Source: Oscillospiraceae bacterium
Lineage (GTDB): Bacteria; Bacillota; Clostridia; Oscillospirales; Acutalibacteraceae
Direction of reading: 5' to 3'
DNA length: 47,181 nucleotides
NCBI GenBank assembly: GCA_031262985.1
Contig: JAISGQ010000004.1
Coordinates: forward strand, 1 to 47,181
In this document: positions 8,442 through 15,138 of the stretch, in pieces
Position numbering within the stretch: the first letter of the stretch is position 1
Layout: the number at the start of each line of letters is the position of its first letter
The notes under the pieces: model-generated
The model's input: only the letters and a program-made list of their open reading frames with translations
The model's database searches: none
What the model was told of the DNA's origin: nothing
Translations under genes and position numbers: made by a program

Positions 8442-8499
8442 AGCAGAAAAGACATCCCTCGAAAAGGATTTCACCTTTTCGAGGGATGTCTTTTCTGCT
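8442..8499 (+). terminator. Perfect 26-bp hairpin after the kinase gene
   Basis: Bases 8442-8467 are exactly complementary to 8474-8499 around a 6-base loop. A second perfect 10-bp inverted repeat (8410-8419 with 8435-8444) sits directly upstream and overlaps its foot. The position 30 bases after the kinase stop argues for termination, but there is no clean U tract, so it may also be a small palindromic repeat. Confidence 0.55.
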
Positions 8500-8533
8500 C
8501 ATGCTAAAACGGTTAAATCACACTTTACCGTCA

Positions 8534-8553
8534 TTATATACTAAATTAACTAT
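8534..8553. repeat. Solo or fused end of the MITE-like repeat
   Basis: ATATACTAAATTAACTATAT matches the left end of copies B and C (ATACTAAATTAACT) joined directly to a right-end-like ACTATA. It looks like a remnant left after loss of the repeat interior. Confidence 0.45.
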
Positions 8554-8593
8554 ATGCGCAATATTTTCTTCTCTCTTTTACCTCATGCGCGGT

Positions 8594-8817
8594 GGAAAAT
8601 ATTAACCGCCGCTTTTCGAGTGTTCCCGCAATGGCGACAGTAATCTGTTTCTCCCGAGGACATAGTTTGACCGTCCGCCGTATATTCGGTTTCAATCAGA
8701 TTTCCATCCTAGTCGTACTCATAGGTGGTCTCGTTTCCGCTTGTGTCTCTGTACGAGATCATCATCATTTCGGCGTTATATGTGTATATGTCTCATATGT
8801 GCCGTCGTAACCTGCAC
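8594..8817 (-). pseudogene. Decayed YD-repeat (RHS-type) protein fragment
   Basis: On the minus strand the translation includes GYDGTYETYT, then after a 2-base insertion YNAEMMMISYRDTSGNETTY, then EYD, a TAG stop, DGNLIETEYTADGQ. The YEYD.DGNLI...Y..DG pattern is the YD-repeat of RHS/wall-associated proteins. The in-frame stop and the frameshift show that it is broken, and only about 70 codons remain. RHS proteins often end in toxins, but no toxin part is left here. Confidence 0.65.
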
Positions 8818-8823
8818 ACACAC

Positions 8824-8860
8824 AAGCCCTGCCGATTCACAACCGACAGGGCTTTAGATT
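8824..8860 (+). terminator. Hairpin with downstream T-rich stretch
   Basis: AAGCCCTG at 8824-8831 pairs with CAGGGCTT at 8847-8854. On the plus strand it is followed by TAGATTTT. It lies beyond the 3' end of the endolysin gene and could also serve that gene from the other strand. Confidence 0.5.
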
Positions 8861-8959
8861 TTGCGCCCCCACCCACACTCTCCACCTACTCCGCCGCCGC
8901 AGTTGGAGCGGAAGGATACGAGAATGCGGCTGACACTTTGCACATATTTATATTGTTAC

Positions 8960-9667
8960 TCATTTCGCCGCCTTAATGAGTGCAGCACGAGTGATTGAGC
9001 CGACACTTCCGTCAACCTCCAGCTTCTGAGCCTTCTGGAATGACTTGACCGCCGCAAGTGTCTTGCTTCCGAATTTGCCGTCTACAGCCAAATCTTGATA
9101 AGTGAGCTGCTTCAAATGCCACTGCACCCACTTGACCGCAGTGCCGCTCATGCCCCGCTTGACCGCCTTTGCCGGCGTTGCGTATGGACATTTCGGCTTG
9201 GAGACACTGCCGCCGCTTGTGCCACTTGGGGCTTTTCCTCCGAAGGTAGATACTGTCTTGTAGCTCCCGCTCGTCTTGTCATAGAAGTGCTTCGGACTGC
9301 GCAAATCTACGTGTACGAAGGTCTTGTATAGAATAATCCCCGTGAATCCGCACGTCTCCGCGAGCTTCGCCGTCTCCTTGGAGGTGCGTCCTTTTATGTT
9401 GATATCAGCCGCCGAGCCTGTCAAGTGATTGGAGTTTGCAGACGCACCGTCCACCTCCGCGTTGTGCTTCTTGCAGCGGTAGCCGCTCCCTGTTATGTTG
9501 ATTGATACGTTCCCCGCAAGCTTGCGGAGCTGTTCGAGCTTGTCAATGAGCTTGCTCTCTATTTTGGTTTCCGTGCAACAGCCCTTACCCTTGCAGTCGA
9601 ACTCCGTTGATTTGAAATTCGCACTCAGCTTAGTTACTGAGCCGCGTTTGCATATTTTTACTGCCAT
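8960..9667 (-). CDS. Endolysin: M15 peptidase with C-terminal peptidoglycan-binding domain
   Basis: The 235-residue enzyme has an N-terminal D,D-carboxypeptidase/L,D-peptidase domain of the M15 zinc family. The zinc ligands are His81 and Asp88 in SNHLTGSAAD and His119 in FVHVDLR. A linker of about residues 140-160 leads to a PG_binding_1 domain at about 165-232 (GMSGTAVKWVQWHLKQL...AVDGKFGSKT...VDGSVGSIT). There is no signal peptide, so it would need a holin to reach the wall. It would cleave peptidoglycan stem peptides. The gene sits at the left end of the tail island, on the opposite strand and far from the holin, which is unusual for a phage lysis module. GGAGGTAAAGT before the ATG supports the start. 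Confidence 0.88.
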   Translation of the reverse strand: MAVKICKRGSVTKLSANFKSTEFDCKGKGCCTETKIESKLIDKLEQLRKLAGNVSINITGSGYRCKKHNAEVDGASANSNHLTGSAADINIKGRTSKETAKLAETCGFTGIILYKTFVHVDLRSPKHFYDKTSGSYKTVSTFGGKAPSGTSGGSVSKPKCPYATPAKAVKRGMSGTAVKWVQWHLKQLTYQDLAVDGKFGSKTLAAVKSFQKAQKLEVDGSVGSITRAALIKAAK

Positions 9668-10184
9668 ACTTTACCTCCTGTTTATTAATTTATTTGAGAT
9701 ATTTTTATATTATAAAATAATGAATAATTATAATAATATTACAAAACTCACATGGGATTTCATATGAAAAATCAATGTGTTTTTATATGAAATATTTCTT
9801 TTTAGCAAAATGAAAGGTAACATTATTATTTTAGATAATGATAATTATCATGCGTGTATAAACCGGCATGAAATTGAAATATTGCACCTATTTTTACATA
9901 AACAAACAATATACGACAATATACGACAATTATTAAGCGAGTCATATCCAACGAATATACATAAATTAAGTTGTTATTTCAAATAACAAAAGGTATATTC
10001 GGATATAATTAATATTTTAAGATATTTAAAAACGCTTTAATAATTTACATTAACATACAATAATAAGTATCGTATAAATTAAGTGTGCTCTACAATGTTC
10101 GTTTCTATGTATTTTATAGTTGAATAATAGGTCGTAACATATGATAATTTTGTATCAATTTCATTTTTGGACTGTATTGTTTAG
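9668..10184. other. AT-rich gene-free spacer in the island
   Basis: This stretch between the endolysin and the ImmA-like gene is strongly AT-rich. An imperfect inverted repeat with arms 9757-9770 and 9781-9793 could fold into a hairpin. A possible 58-codon frame from 9810 lacks a ribosome-binding site and is not called. Nothing else is supported. Confidence 0.5.
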
Positions 10185-10652
10185 TTATGCAATGAACAAA
10201 TTTATTATCATAGTACTTATTACTATTATAAATATAATTGCTATAAGAATAAAATATCTTAATCTGTGTAAATTAGAATTGCGTTTAAACAATAAATTGG
10301 CAAAATTGTCAGCTTCACGTTCATTTTCTAATTTTAAATTATCATTAATACAAGCAAATGGTTGGTGATTATACCAAACATGACCTTCTTCATGTAAAAG
10401 GAGAAACAATCTGTTTTCTTCACTTATATTTCCGTTGATAAACAATATTCGATGATTTTTATCTGTATATATAAATGAATCTGCATATTTTGAGTAATCT
10501 AAAAACCCTATAATTTTAAGTTCCTCTTCACTTTCTTGATACTCACAAATTTCTATTCCTTGTTTATTAATTATTATATCTTCAATTTCAACAAGGGTTA
10601 TTTTTCTGCCTTCTAATTGATATTTTTTTATAAATAGTTTTTCATTTTTCAT
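10185..10652 (-). CDS. ImmA/IrrE-family metallopeptidase with C-terminal membrane anchor
   Basis: The 155-residue protein carries the zinc peptidase motif HEEGH (His87, Glu88, His91) followed by an acidic NEREAD segment near 110-115, the usual place of the third ligand. ImmA-type proteases cleave partner XRE repressors to derepress mobile elements, as in ICEBs1. The next gene upstream is such a repressor. The C-terminal residues 132-153 form a single hydrophobic helix, so the protease is probably held at the membrane by a tail anchor; typical ImmA proteins lack this. AGAAAGGTG precedes the ATG. About 145 AT-rich bases separate it from the repressor gene, but both can share the leftward transcript. 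Confidence 0.82.
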   Translation of the reverse strand: MKNEKLFIKKYQLEGRKITLVEIEDIIINKQGIEICEYQESEEELKIIGFLDYSKYADSFIYTDKNHRILFINGNISEENRLFLLLHEEGHVWYNHQPFACINDNLKLENEREADNFANLLFKRNSNLHRLRYFILIAIIFIIVISTMIINLFIA

Positions 10653-10797
10653 TATTTTGCACCTTTCTATAGATAATATAGTTTAATTTTAATAGAAAAT
10701 TTGTGCAAAATCATCATTTATTTTTTTATTCATATTTTATTCATTTATAATATTAATATTATTAAAATAATAATTTATTGTTGTGTAAAAGTTATTT

Positions 10798-11382
10798 TTA
10801 AACACCTTTTTTCTTGTTTTTCTGTTTCTTTTTCAGCAAATTGTCCAGAGCCTCTTTTGCCGCTTGGTTCTCTTCCTTTGTCCTTTCTACTCCAATAGGA
10901 TTTATGCCATGAGCAACTGCCATAGCAGAGTAAGATGTTTCAGGCTCGGAAAATTGATATTTACTTGCTTTATTGCTGGTGTATTCCTTAATTGATTTAT
11001 CATCTGTATTGGAGAAACCGGTATTATTAACTATTGTTTCTGATATAGTATCAATGAAAGCATCTACAGCCATTTTCTGATTTTTATCCAATGCCAAATA
11101 ACATTCAATAACTTTCTGCGCCGTAAAACTCAAGTTGTATTTTTCGCTTAACTCCTTTACAAGTGAATCCTGTGTTTTATAAAAAGGCTCTCCATTGCCG
11201 GATTTAATCCATTCTTCATTTACACGAAACACTTCACATAAATGTTTTATAAACAATGGTTTTATTTCAGCCCTGTTTAATTCAGCATTAATAATAACGC
11301 CTCGACCTACCCCTAATTTTGCCCCAAAATCTTCTTGAGATAAATTATAAAAATTCCTGACATCTCTTATCCTGTTATTCAT
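10798..11382 (-). CDS. XRE-family repressor of the tail island
   Basis: The 194-residue protein begins with a classical helix-turn-helix at about residues 14-35 (LSQEDFGAKLGVGRGV), as in cI/ImmR repressors. Residues 65-115 resemble a dimerisation region, and the lysine-rich tail (LLKKKQKNKKK) is low-complexity. No S24/LexA-type Ser-Lys self-cleavage domain is visible, so inactivation would need the adjacent ImmA-like protease. It is divergently transcribed from the sigma-factor transcript across an operator region, so it most likely represses both promoters. AAGGTGAT lies upstream of the ATG. Confidence 0.88.
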   Translation of the reverse strand: MNNRIRDVRNFYNLSQEDFGAKLGVGRGVIINAELNRAEIKPLFIKHLCEVFRVNEEWIKSGNGEPFYKTQDSLVKELSEKYNLSFTAQKVIECYLALDKNQKMAVDAFIDTISETIVNNTGFSNTDDKSIKEYTSNKASKYQFSEPETSYSAMAVAHGINPIGVERTKEENQAAKEALDNLLKKKQKNKKKGV

Positions 11383-11418
11383 ACAATTATCATCACCTTA
11401 TAATTTTTGTTTAACAAA

Positions 11419-11447
11419 ATTATAACACGCAATATATGTGTTGTCAA
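11419..11447 (-). promoter_or_regulatory. Leftward promoter for the repressor
   Basis: On the minus strand TTGACA (11447-11442) and TATAAT (11424-11419) are spaced by 17 bases, an exact sigma-A consensus. The -35 box lies inside operator O1. Confidence 0.82.
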
Positions 11448-11453
11448 CATATA
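11435..11453. promoter_or_regulatory. Operator O1 of the divergent switch
   Basis: The palindrome TATGTGTTGTCAACATATA has the core GTGTTGTCAACAT, which matches the O2 core. It covers the leftward -35 box, so the repressor would control its own synthesis. Confidence 0.7.
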
Positions 11454-11464
11454 TTTTTTAAAAA

Positions 11465-11483
11465 AAAGTGTTGACAACACTTT
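11465..11483. promoter_or_regulatory. Operator O2 of the divergent switch
   Basis: AAAGTGTTGACAACACTTT is palindromic except for its central base. It contains the rightward -35 box. Its centre is 30 bases from that of O1, about three helical turns. Confidence 0.75.
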
Positions 11484-11499
11484 AATTATATCATATAAT
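11471..11499 (+). promoter_or_regulatory. Rightward promoter of the island
   Basis: TTGACA at 11471-11476 and TATAAT at 11494-11499 with 17 bases between them form an exact consensus promoter. It would drive the 49-codon gene, the 35-codon frame and the sigma factor. Confidence 0.82.
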
Positions 11500-11511
11500 A
11501 CGTTCAGTACA

Positions 11512-11524
11512 GTGCTAACAACAC
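11512..11524. promoter_or_regulatory. Possible weaker operator O3
   Basis: GTGCTAACAACAC differs from the O2 core GTGTTGACAACAC at two positions. It lies just after the rightward start site, where a bound repressor would block initiation or elongation. Confidence 0.5.
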
Positions 11525-11575
11525 AATTTGAGGACTGCAGAAGTTCAAATAACACAAAAAAGGAAGGTGCATAGT

Positions 11576-11725
11576 ATGTCTGACATTGAATCTAATACTA
11601 ATATACAAACGAAAAATACATTAGAAAAAATAAAAGACAAATTAGTAATCATGTCTCAAGAAGAACAATATGCAGTTTTACGTTTTATAAAAAATATAAA
11701 GAAATATAGTCTTAATAATGATTGA
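11576..11725 (+). CDS. Small protein, first gene of the rightward transcript
   Basis: The ATG at 11576 has AGGAAGGTG at 11561-11569 and gives 49 residues (MSDIESNTNIQ...LSQ-free helical C-terminus with IMSQEEQYAVLRFIKNI). A longer frame from 11528 lacks a ribosome-binding site. The C-terminal half is predicted helical. No family is recognised. Its position directly after the operators is where phages keep small antirepressor or early regulatory proteins, but no function can be assigned. Confidence 0.6.
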   Translation: MSDIESNTNIQTKNTLEKIKDKLVIMSQEEQYAVLRFIKNIKKYSLNND

Positions 11726-11786
11726 GCGGCAATAAATATATTAATAAAATTTCTAATAAACATGAAAGGAAGAGTTATTTAAAAAT

Positions 11787-11894
11787 ATGTCAAACAACAA
11801 TAATTGTGATAATTATACATACTTGAAGCAAAAAAATATATATTACAACTGTTTTTCTTTTAAAAACAAAAGGTACAATAATCACTATGTGTAA
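11787..11894 (+). CDS. Possible 35-residue leader peptide overlapping the sigma gene
   Basis: ATG at 11787 opens a 35-codon frame rich in Asn, Tyr and Lys that stops at 11892-11894, eight bases inside the sigma gene. GAAAGGAAGAG lies 12 or more bases upstream, a rather long spacing. Because the sigma gene has only a weak site of its own (AAAGGT at 11869-11874), translational coupling through this frame is plausible. It could also be chance in AT-rich DNA. Confidence 0.35.
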   Translation: MSNNNNCDNYTYLKQKNIYYNCFSFKNKRYNNHYV

Positions 11895-12414
11895 AAACAT
11901 AGTAGAAACTGTTTTATCAGTTCAAAATGGGAATAGAGACGATATTCTTTATCTCACTGAAAAGTTTACACCATTGCTTAAAAAATACGCTAATCTTTTA
12001 AATGATGACGATGCGTTCGGAGATTTGCTTTTATTCTTTATCGAAAAAATACATACAATAAATATTAATGGATTTATGCATCAAAATGGAGATAGTTCAT
12101 TTATATCGTATATTAATAAATGTGTAAAAAACAAATATATACTGCTTTCAAAACAAAAAATCAATAGAAACGATATGGTTGATATTGAGTTAGTAGGTGA
12201 TATATGTGCGGTATCCAATGAATATTCGGATTTTGAGTTTTTTCTTCTTATTTCCAATTTAACTGAGTTTCAACAAGAGATTCTTAAAATGATATATTTT
12301 TACGGATATTCCGTAAAACAAATTTCAGAAATCAAACATATTTCAAGGCAGTGTGTAAATCAGGCTAAAAACAGAGCACTGGATAAATTAAGACAACAAC
12401 TTGATAAAACATAA
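11887..12414 (+). CDS. RNA polymerase sigma-70-like factor (TcdR/UviA/ECF type)
   Basis: The 175-residue protein has a region 2-like helical part at about 20-90 (FTPLLKKYANLL...DLLLFFIEKI...FISYINKCVKNKY) and a region 4 at about 119-170 (LTEFQQEILKMIYFYGYSVK...ISRQCVNQAKNRALDKL) with the helix-turn-helix near 141-162. Regions 1 and 3 are absent. This size and layout match the small sigma factors that drive toxin and bacteriocin genes in Clostridia. It sits between the switch promoter and the tail operon, so the natural role is to transcribe the tail genes once repression is lifted. The partner promoter is not proven. Confidence 0.82.
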   Translation: MCKNIVETVLSVQNGNRDDILYLTEKFTPLLKKYANLLNDDDAFGDLLLFFIEKIHTININGFMHQNGDSSFISYINKCVKNKYILLSKQKINRNDMVDIELVGDICAVSNEYSDFEFFLLISNLTEFQQEILKMIYFYGYSVKQISEIKHISRQCVNQAKNRALDKLRQQLDKT

Positions 12415-12430
12415 AAAATCATTTCTTATA

Positions 12431-12459
12431 TTTACATTTAAGCTATATTTATCTTTATA
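12431..12459 (+). promoter_or_regulatory. Candidate promoter for the tail operon
   Basis: TTTACA at 12431-12436 and TTTATA at 12454-12459 are 17 bases apart, upstream of the first gene before the tail cluster. TTTACA resembles -35 boxes reported for TcdR-class sigma factors. A short stem (CGGGACAAG near 12500 with CTTGTATCCG near 12525) follows in the leader. The assignment is tentative. Confidence 0.35.
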
Positions 12460-12593
12460 TAAGTATCGGAACAAAAAATCAAAATAATCGGCATTGTATA
12501 TCGGGACAAGCCTTGAGTTCCGCTTGTATCCGAATATCCATTATTCAGATCATTAACATCGCGGGAAACCAATAAAATTTAGGAGGTGAAAAA

Positions 12594-12809
12594 ATGAATA
12601 ATAATATTCCTGTAATATGTTTAGTAAACAGATCTTGGGATGTATTAACGCAGTCGTTCAATGGAACAGAAAAAAGCGGTACTATTATTGATATAGTAAC
12701 ACGGATTAACGGAAATTGTATTGAAGCATCAGGAGTTATAGCTTTTGACGATAACTCTTTCGACATTGTACCTATTGAGTATATAACTAAAAATGATTCT
12801 ACAGAATAA
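12594..12809 (+). CDS. Unrecognised 71-residue protein preceding the tail genes
   Basis: A strong AGGAGGTGA precedes the ATG at 12594. The protein (MNNNIPVICLVNRSWDVLTQ at its start) alternates hydrophobic and polar residues as in a small beta-barrel. No family is recognised. It lies between the sigma gene and the tail terminator, at the place where a complete phage would carry its head and connector genes. Confidence 0.6.
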   Translation: MNNNIPVICLVNRSWDVLTQSFNGTEKSGTIIDIVTRINGNCIEASGVIAFDDNSFDIVPIEYITKNDSTE

Positions 12810-12930
12810 TTAAAAGTTCCATGTGCGATTAGAAATAAAAAAACATATTTATTAGAAATATACACATTTACAAATCCAATAATGTTTTCTTTTTAATAAA
12901 TGAAGAACAAAATAAAAGGGTGTGAGTAAA

Positions 12931-13353
12931 TTGATTAACAAACATTTGGCATTACTTGACTGGCTGAATACTTGTCCTCTGTTAACCTCTCCAATGCTTA
13001 TGGACTCTCTGGAAACAGACCAAGAAAGTATTGCAGTAATACCAACTCAATGCGAGGAGTATATAACAAGATATATAAGAGGTTCAGGATACAAAAGATA
13101 TCAGTTTGAAATCCATGCTATTCTTGCAGTATCTTCAAATGATGATGAAGTCAATACTAATAATACATATTTGCTTGATACTTGGCGTAACTGGCTTGAA
13201 GAGCAGGATAAAATACACAACTATCCTGATTTTGGCGAAGAGTGCTCGGGCTACAGTATTGAAAATTTAAGCAGCACGCCAAATATAGTTGAAAAATACG
13301 ATTCAGGATATGCAAAATATCGGTTTTCCTCAGCAATAAATTATTATTGCTGA
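12931..13353 (+). CDS. Tail terminator / minor capsid-type tail completion protein
   Basis: The protein is about 140 residues. The start is taken as TTG at 12931 (MINKHLALLDWLNTCPLL) because AAAGGGTG lies 7 bases upstream; GTG at 12922 would sit on top of that site. The opening, with a short helix and then WLNTCPLL, and the later YRFSSAINYY strand resemble Siphoviridae tail terminator/minor capsid proteins encoded just before the tube gene. Such proteins cap the tail end that faces the head. In a headless particle it would close the top of the tube. The family assignment rests on position plus weak sequence resemblance. Confidence 0.62.
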   Translation: MINKHLALLDWLNTCPLLTSPMLMDSLETDQESIAVIPTQCEEYITRYIRGSGYKRYQFEIHAILAVSSNDDEVNTNNTYLLDTWRNWLEEQDKIHNYPDFGEECSGYSIENLSSTPNIVEKYDSGYAKYRFSSAINYYC

Positions 13354-13393
13354 TAGATAAACAAAATTTTAATTATGAAAGGAATTAAATCAA

Positions 13394-13891
13394 ATGACAC
13401 TCAATGAACTTATGGATGGTTTTACCCCAAACGCAAATTACGAAGGAGCTATTACAAACGATGATTTTGTTATAGCTATCAACACAGGAGAATCTTCGAC
13501 GGATGTTGGAGATTATGTAGTTGCCCAGGCCGGTATAGTCAGTATTGTTACTGCTCTCACGCCTATTTCTCAGACAAAGTCTTATATGCGCGAGGGTCAG
13601 TCTACTGTTAAAACCGCTACTCAGCGTACTTTCGCAATTACAGGCGACCGCATAGTAGGCGACGAATTCCAGGAGTACGTACTCTCTACAGACAACCTTT
13701 ACGGTATTGGTCAGAATGTTATCACAGACTACGTTCGTTTCTGCCTCAAGAACGGCAAGGGCGAGAAGGGCAAGGTTTCAATTATCGTCAATGCTGACGG
13801 CTCAGGCAATACAAATGAGCCTGCCGCAATTGATGTTTCACTCCAGAAGGTTGGCGCAACACCGGAAGTATATACTTGGACAGTAGTTTAA
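13394..13891 (+). CDS. Major tail tube protein
   Basis: The 165-residue protein follows the terminator and precedes two small chaperone genes, the standard position of the siphovirus tube gene. Its body has tube-protein features: SQTKSYMREGQSTVKTATQR, then FAITGDRIVGDEFQEYVLS, and a late beta-rich region ending TPEVYTWTVV. Hexamers of it would form the shaft. AAAGGA at 13377-13382 precedes the ATG at 13394. GC and codon use visibly rise from about 13540 relative to the AT-rich regulatory genes. No sheath gene follows, so the tail is non-contractile. Confidence 0.8.
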   Translation: MTLNELMDGFTPNANYEGAITNDDFVIAINTGESSTDVGDYVVAQAGIVSIVTALTPISQTKSYMREGQSTVKTATQRTFAITGDRIVGDEFQEYVLSTDNLYGIGQNVITDYVRFCLKNGKGEKGKVSIIVNADGSGNTNEPAAIDVSLQKVGATPEVYTWTVV

Positions 13892-13921
13892 CATGAATCA
13901 TGAGGAGGGAGAAATTATATT

Positions 13922-14308
13922 ATGAGTACAGATAAAAATATTTTTGAATATGAGGGAATAACTGTAATTGTAGACCCAACAGATTACGAGTGTTTAGAGC
14001 GAAGTGAAAAGGCAAAAGAAATTATAAACAATGCGCTTGAAGCGTCAAAGAAAATTGATTCTCCGGTGGAATCAACTAAGCTAATGTTTGATGAATACTC
14101 AGCCGCTCTGAATCTCATCGTTAATGATAATTCCGCATCCGAAAAAGTATTAGGCGGAACCAAAAGCTTCAGGAAGATTTGCTCGGTATTAACAGCTTAT
14201 TTTGAGTTTTTCATTAGTATTCAAAATGAAATTTCGACCGAGGCGAAATCCCTTACAGATAAATATGCCACTAACAGAGAGCAGCGCAGAAACGCTGCAA
14301 AGAAATGA
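13922..14308 (+). CDS. Tail assembly chaperone (gpG-like)
   Basis: The 128-residue acidic, helical protein lies directly after the tube gene, as the first tail assembly chaperone does. It ends in a basic ATNREQRRNAAKK tail, common for gpG-type proteins. GGAGGGAG lies upstream of the ATG. The stop overlaps the next start as ATGA, giving translational coupling rather than an obvious programmed frameshift. It would bind the tape measure protein during assembly and be absent from the finished tail. Confidence 0.72.
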   Translation: MSTDKNIFEYEGITVIVDPTDYECLERSEKAKEIINNALEASKKIDSPVESTKLMFDEYSAALNLIVNDNSASEKVLGGTKSFRKICSVLTAYFEFFISIQNEISTEAKSLTDKYATNREQRRNAAKK

Positions 14309-14916
14309 GCTCCCTCCTCAAACCCCTGCCCGACGCCGTCATGGTCGACGGCAGGGGTTTCCCCATATATACAGATTACAGAGACTGGATAGAGTTCCAT
14401 CTCGCAATGCAAGATACCGAGAGCGGAGAAATGGCAAAAATCATATTTGCCCTCTCAATGTTTAAGGAAGAAACTCCTGAAAACATAGAAGCGGCAATAG
14501 GCGGACTTATTGATTTTATGCTGTGCGGAGAAAGCCGATCCGGCGAGGAAAGCGTATCGCCGGGCAAAAGATACTACGGCTACGATTTTGAGGCTGATTC
14601 CAAACTCATATACGCCGCATTTGTTCAGGTTTACAATATTGATTTATACGATGTTTCTGAATTGCATTGGTGGAAGTTTATGGCACTCTTATCAGGCATG
14701 CCGGACAATACCAGAATAGCTCAGATTATGTCAATCATCAATCAGGATACATCAGAAATGCAACCCAAGGAAAGATTGAAGCATGAGCGCCTGGTTCAGC
14801 AGTTAGTTGCAGGACGCAAGGAACATGATAGTGCGAGAGCACCAAAAAGCTTAGAGGAATACAAGGCAGTAATGATGGAAAAAATCCAAAAAATCAAGAC
14901 TGAAACTGAATCCTAA
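14305..14916 (+). CDS. Bacteriophage Gp15-family tail assembly protein
   Basis: The 203-residue protein shows the Gp15 family layout: GFPIYTDYRDWIEF near the start, then DFMLCG, YDFEADSKLIYAAFVQVYNI and LHWWKFMALLSGM. Members lie between the first chaperone and the tape measure gene in Firmicutes siphophages and act as the second chaperone. It begins at ATG 14305, overlapping the previous stop. An 11-bp inverted repeat (14320-14330 with 14350-14360) lies within the first codons and may damp translation of this protein relative to its partner. Confidence 0.85.
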   Translation: MSSLLKPLPDAVMVDGRGFPIYTDYRDWIEFHLAMQDTESGEMAKIIFALSMFKEETPENIEAAIGGLIDFMLCGESRSGEESVSPGKRYYGYDFEADSKLIYAAFVQVYNIDLYDVSELHWWKFMALLSGMPDNTRIAQIMSIINQDTSEMQPKERLKHERLVQQLVAGRKEHDSARAPKSLEEYKAVMMEKIQKIKTETES

Positions 14917-15138
14917 AACACGTCGATTTAACTTTTCTTATGTTTCTAATATATAATTAACAATCAAAATTTGAAGTGATTTTAAGCGGCGCACAGGCAA
15001 TGATAATGAAAAACACGGAAAGTTGAAATTTTAAGAATAAACCGGTATGCGACTTTTCGTTATATAACATAGAAAATTCAAATTGTTTTATGTGTTCATC
15101 TGAATGTAAATAAAATATAAAATATAGGAGTGAAAAAT
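14917..15138 (+). other. 222-base spacer before the tape measure gene
   Basis: No gene is supported. It is AT-rich except for a short GGCGGCGCACAGGC-like patch near 14985-14998 and ends with AGGAG at 15126-15130. A spacer this long is unusual inside a tail operon, and it may hold a secondary promoter or a decayed gene. Confidence 0.4.

Noticed and set aside
9777-9986. Small plus-strand frame in the AT-rich spacer
   Set aside because: No ribosome-binding site at either possible start and no recognisable family.
13922-14916. Programmed frameshift joining the two tail chaperones
   Set aside because: The second gene has its own ATG in an ATGA overlap and a complete Gp15-type N-terminus; no clear slippery heptamer before the stop.
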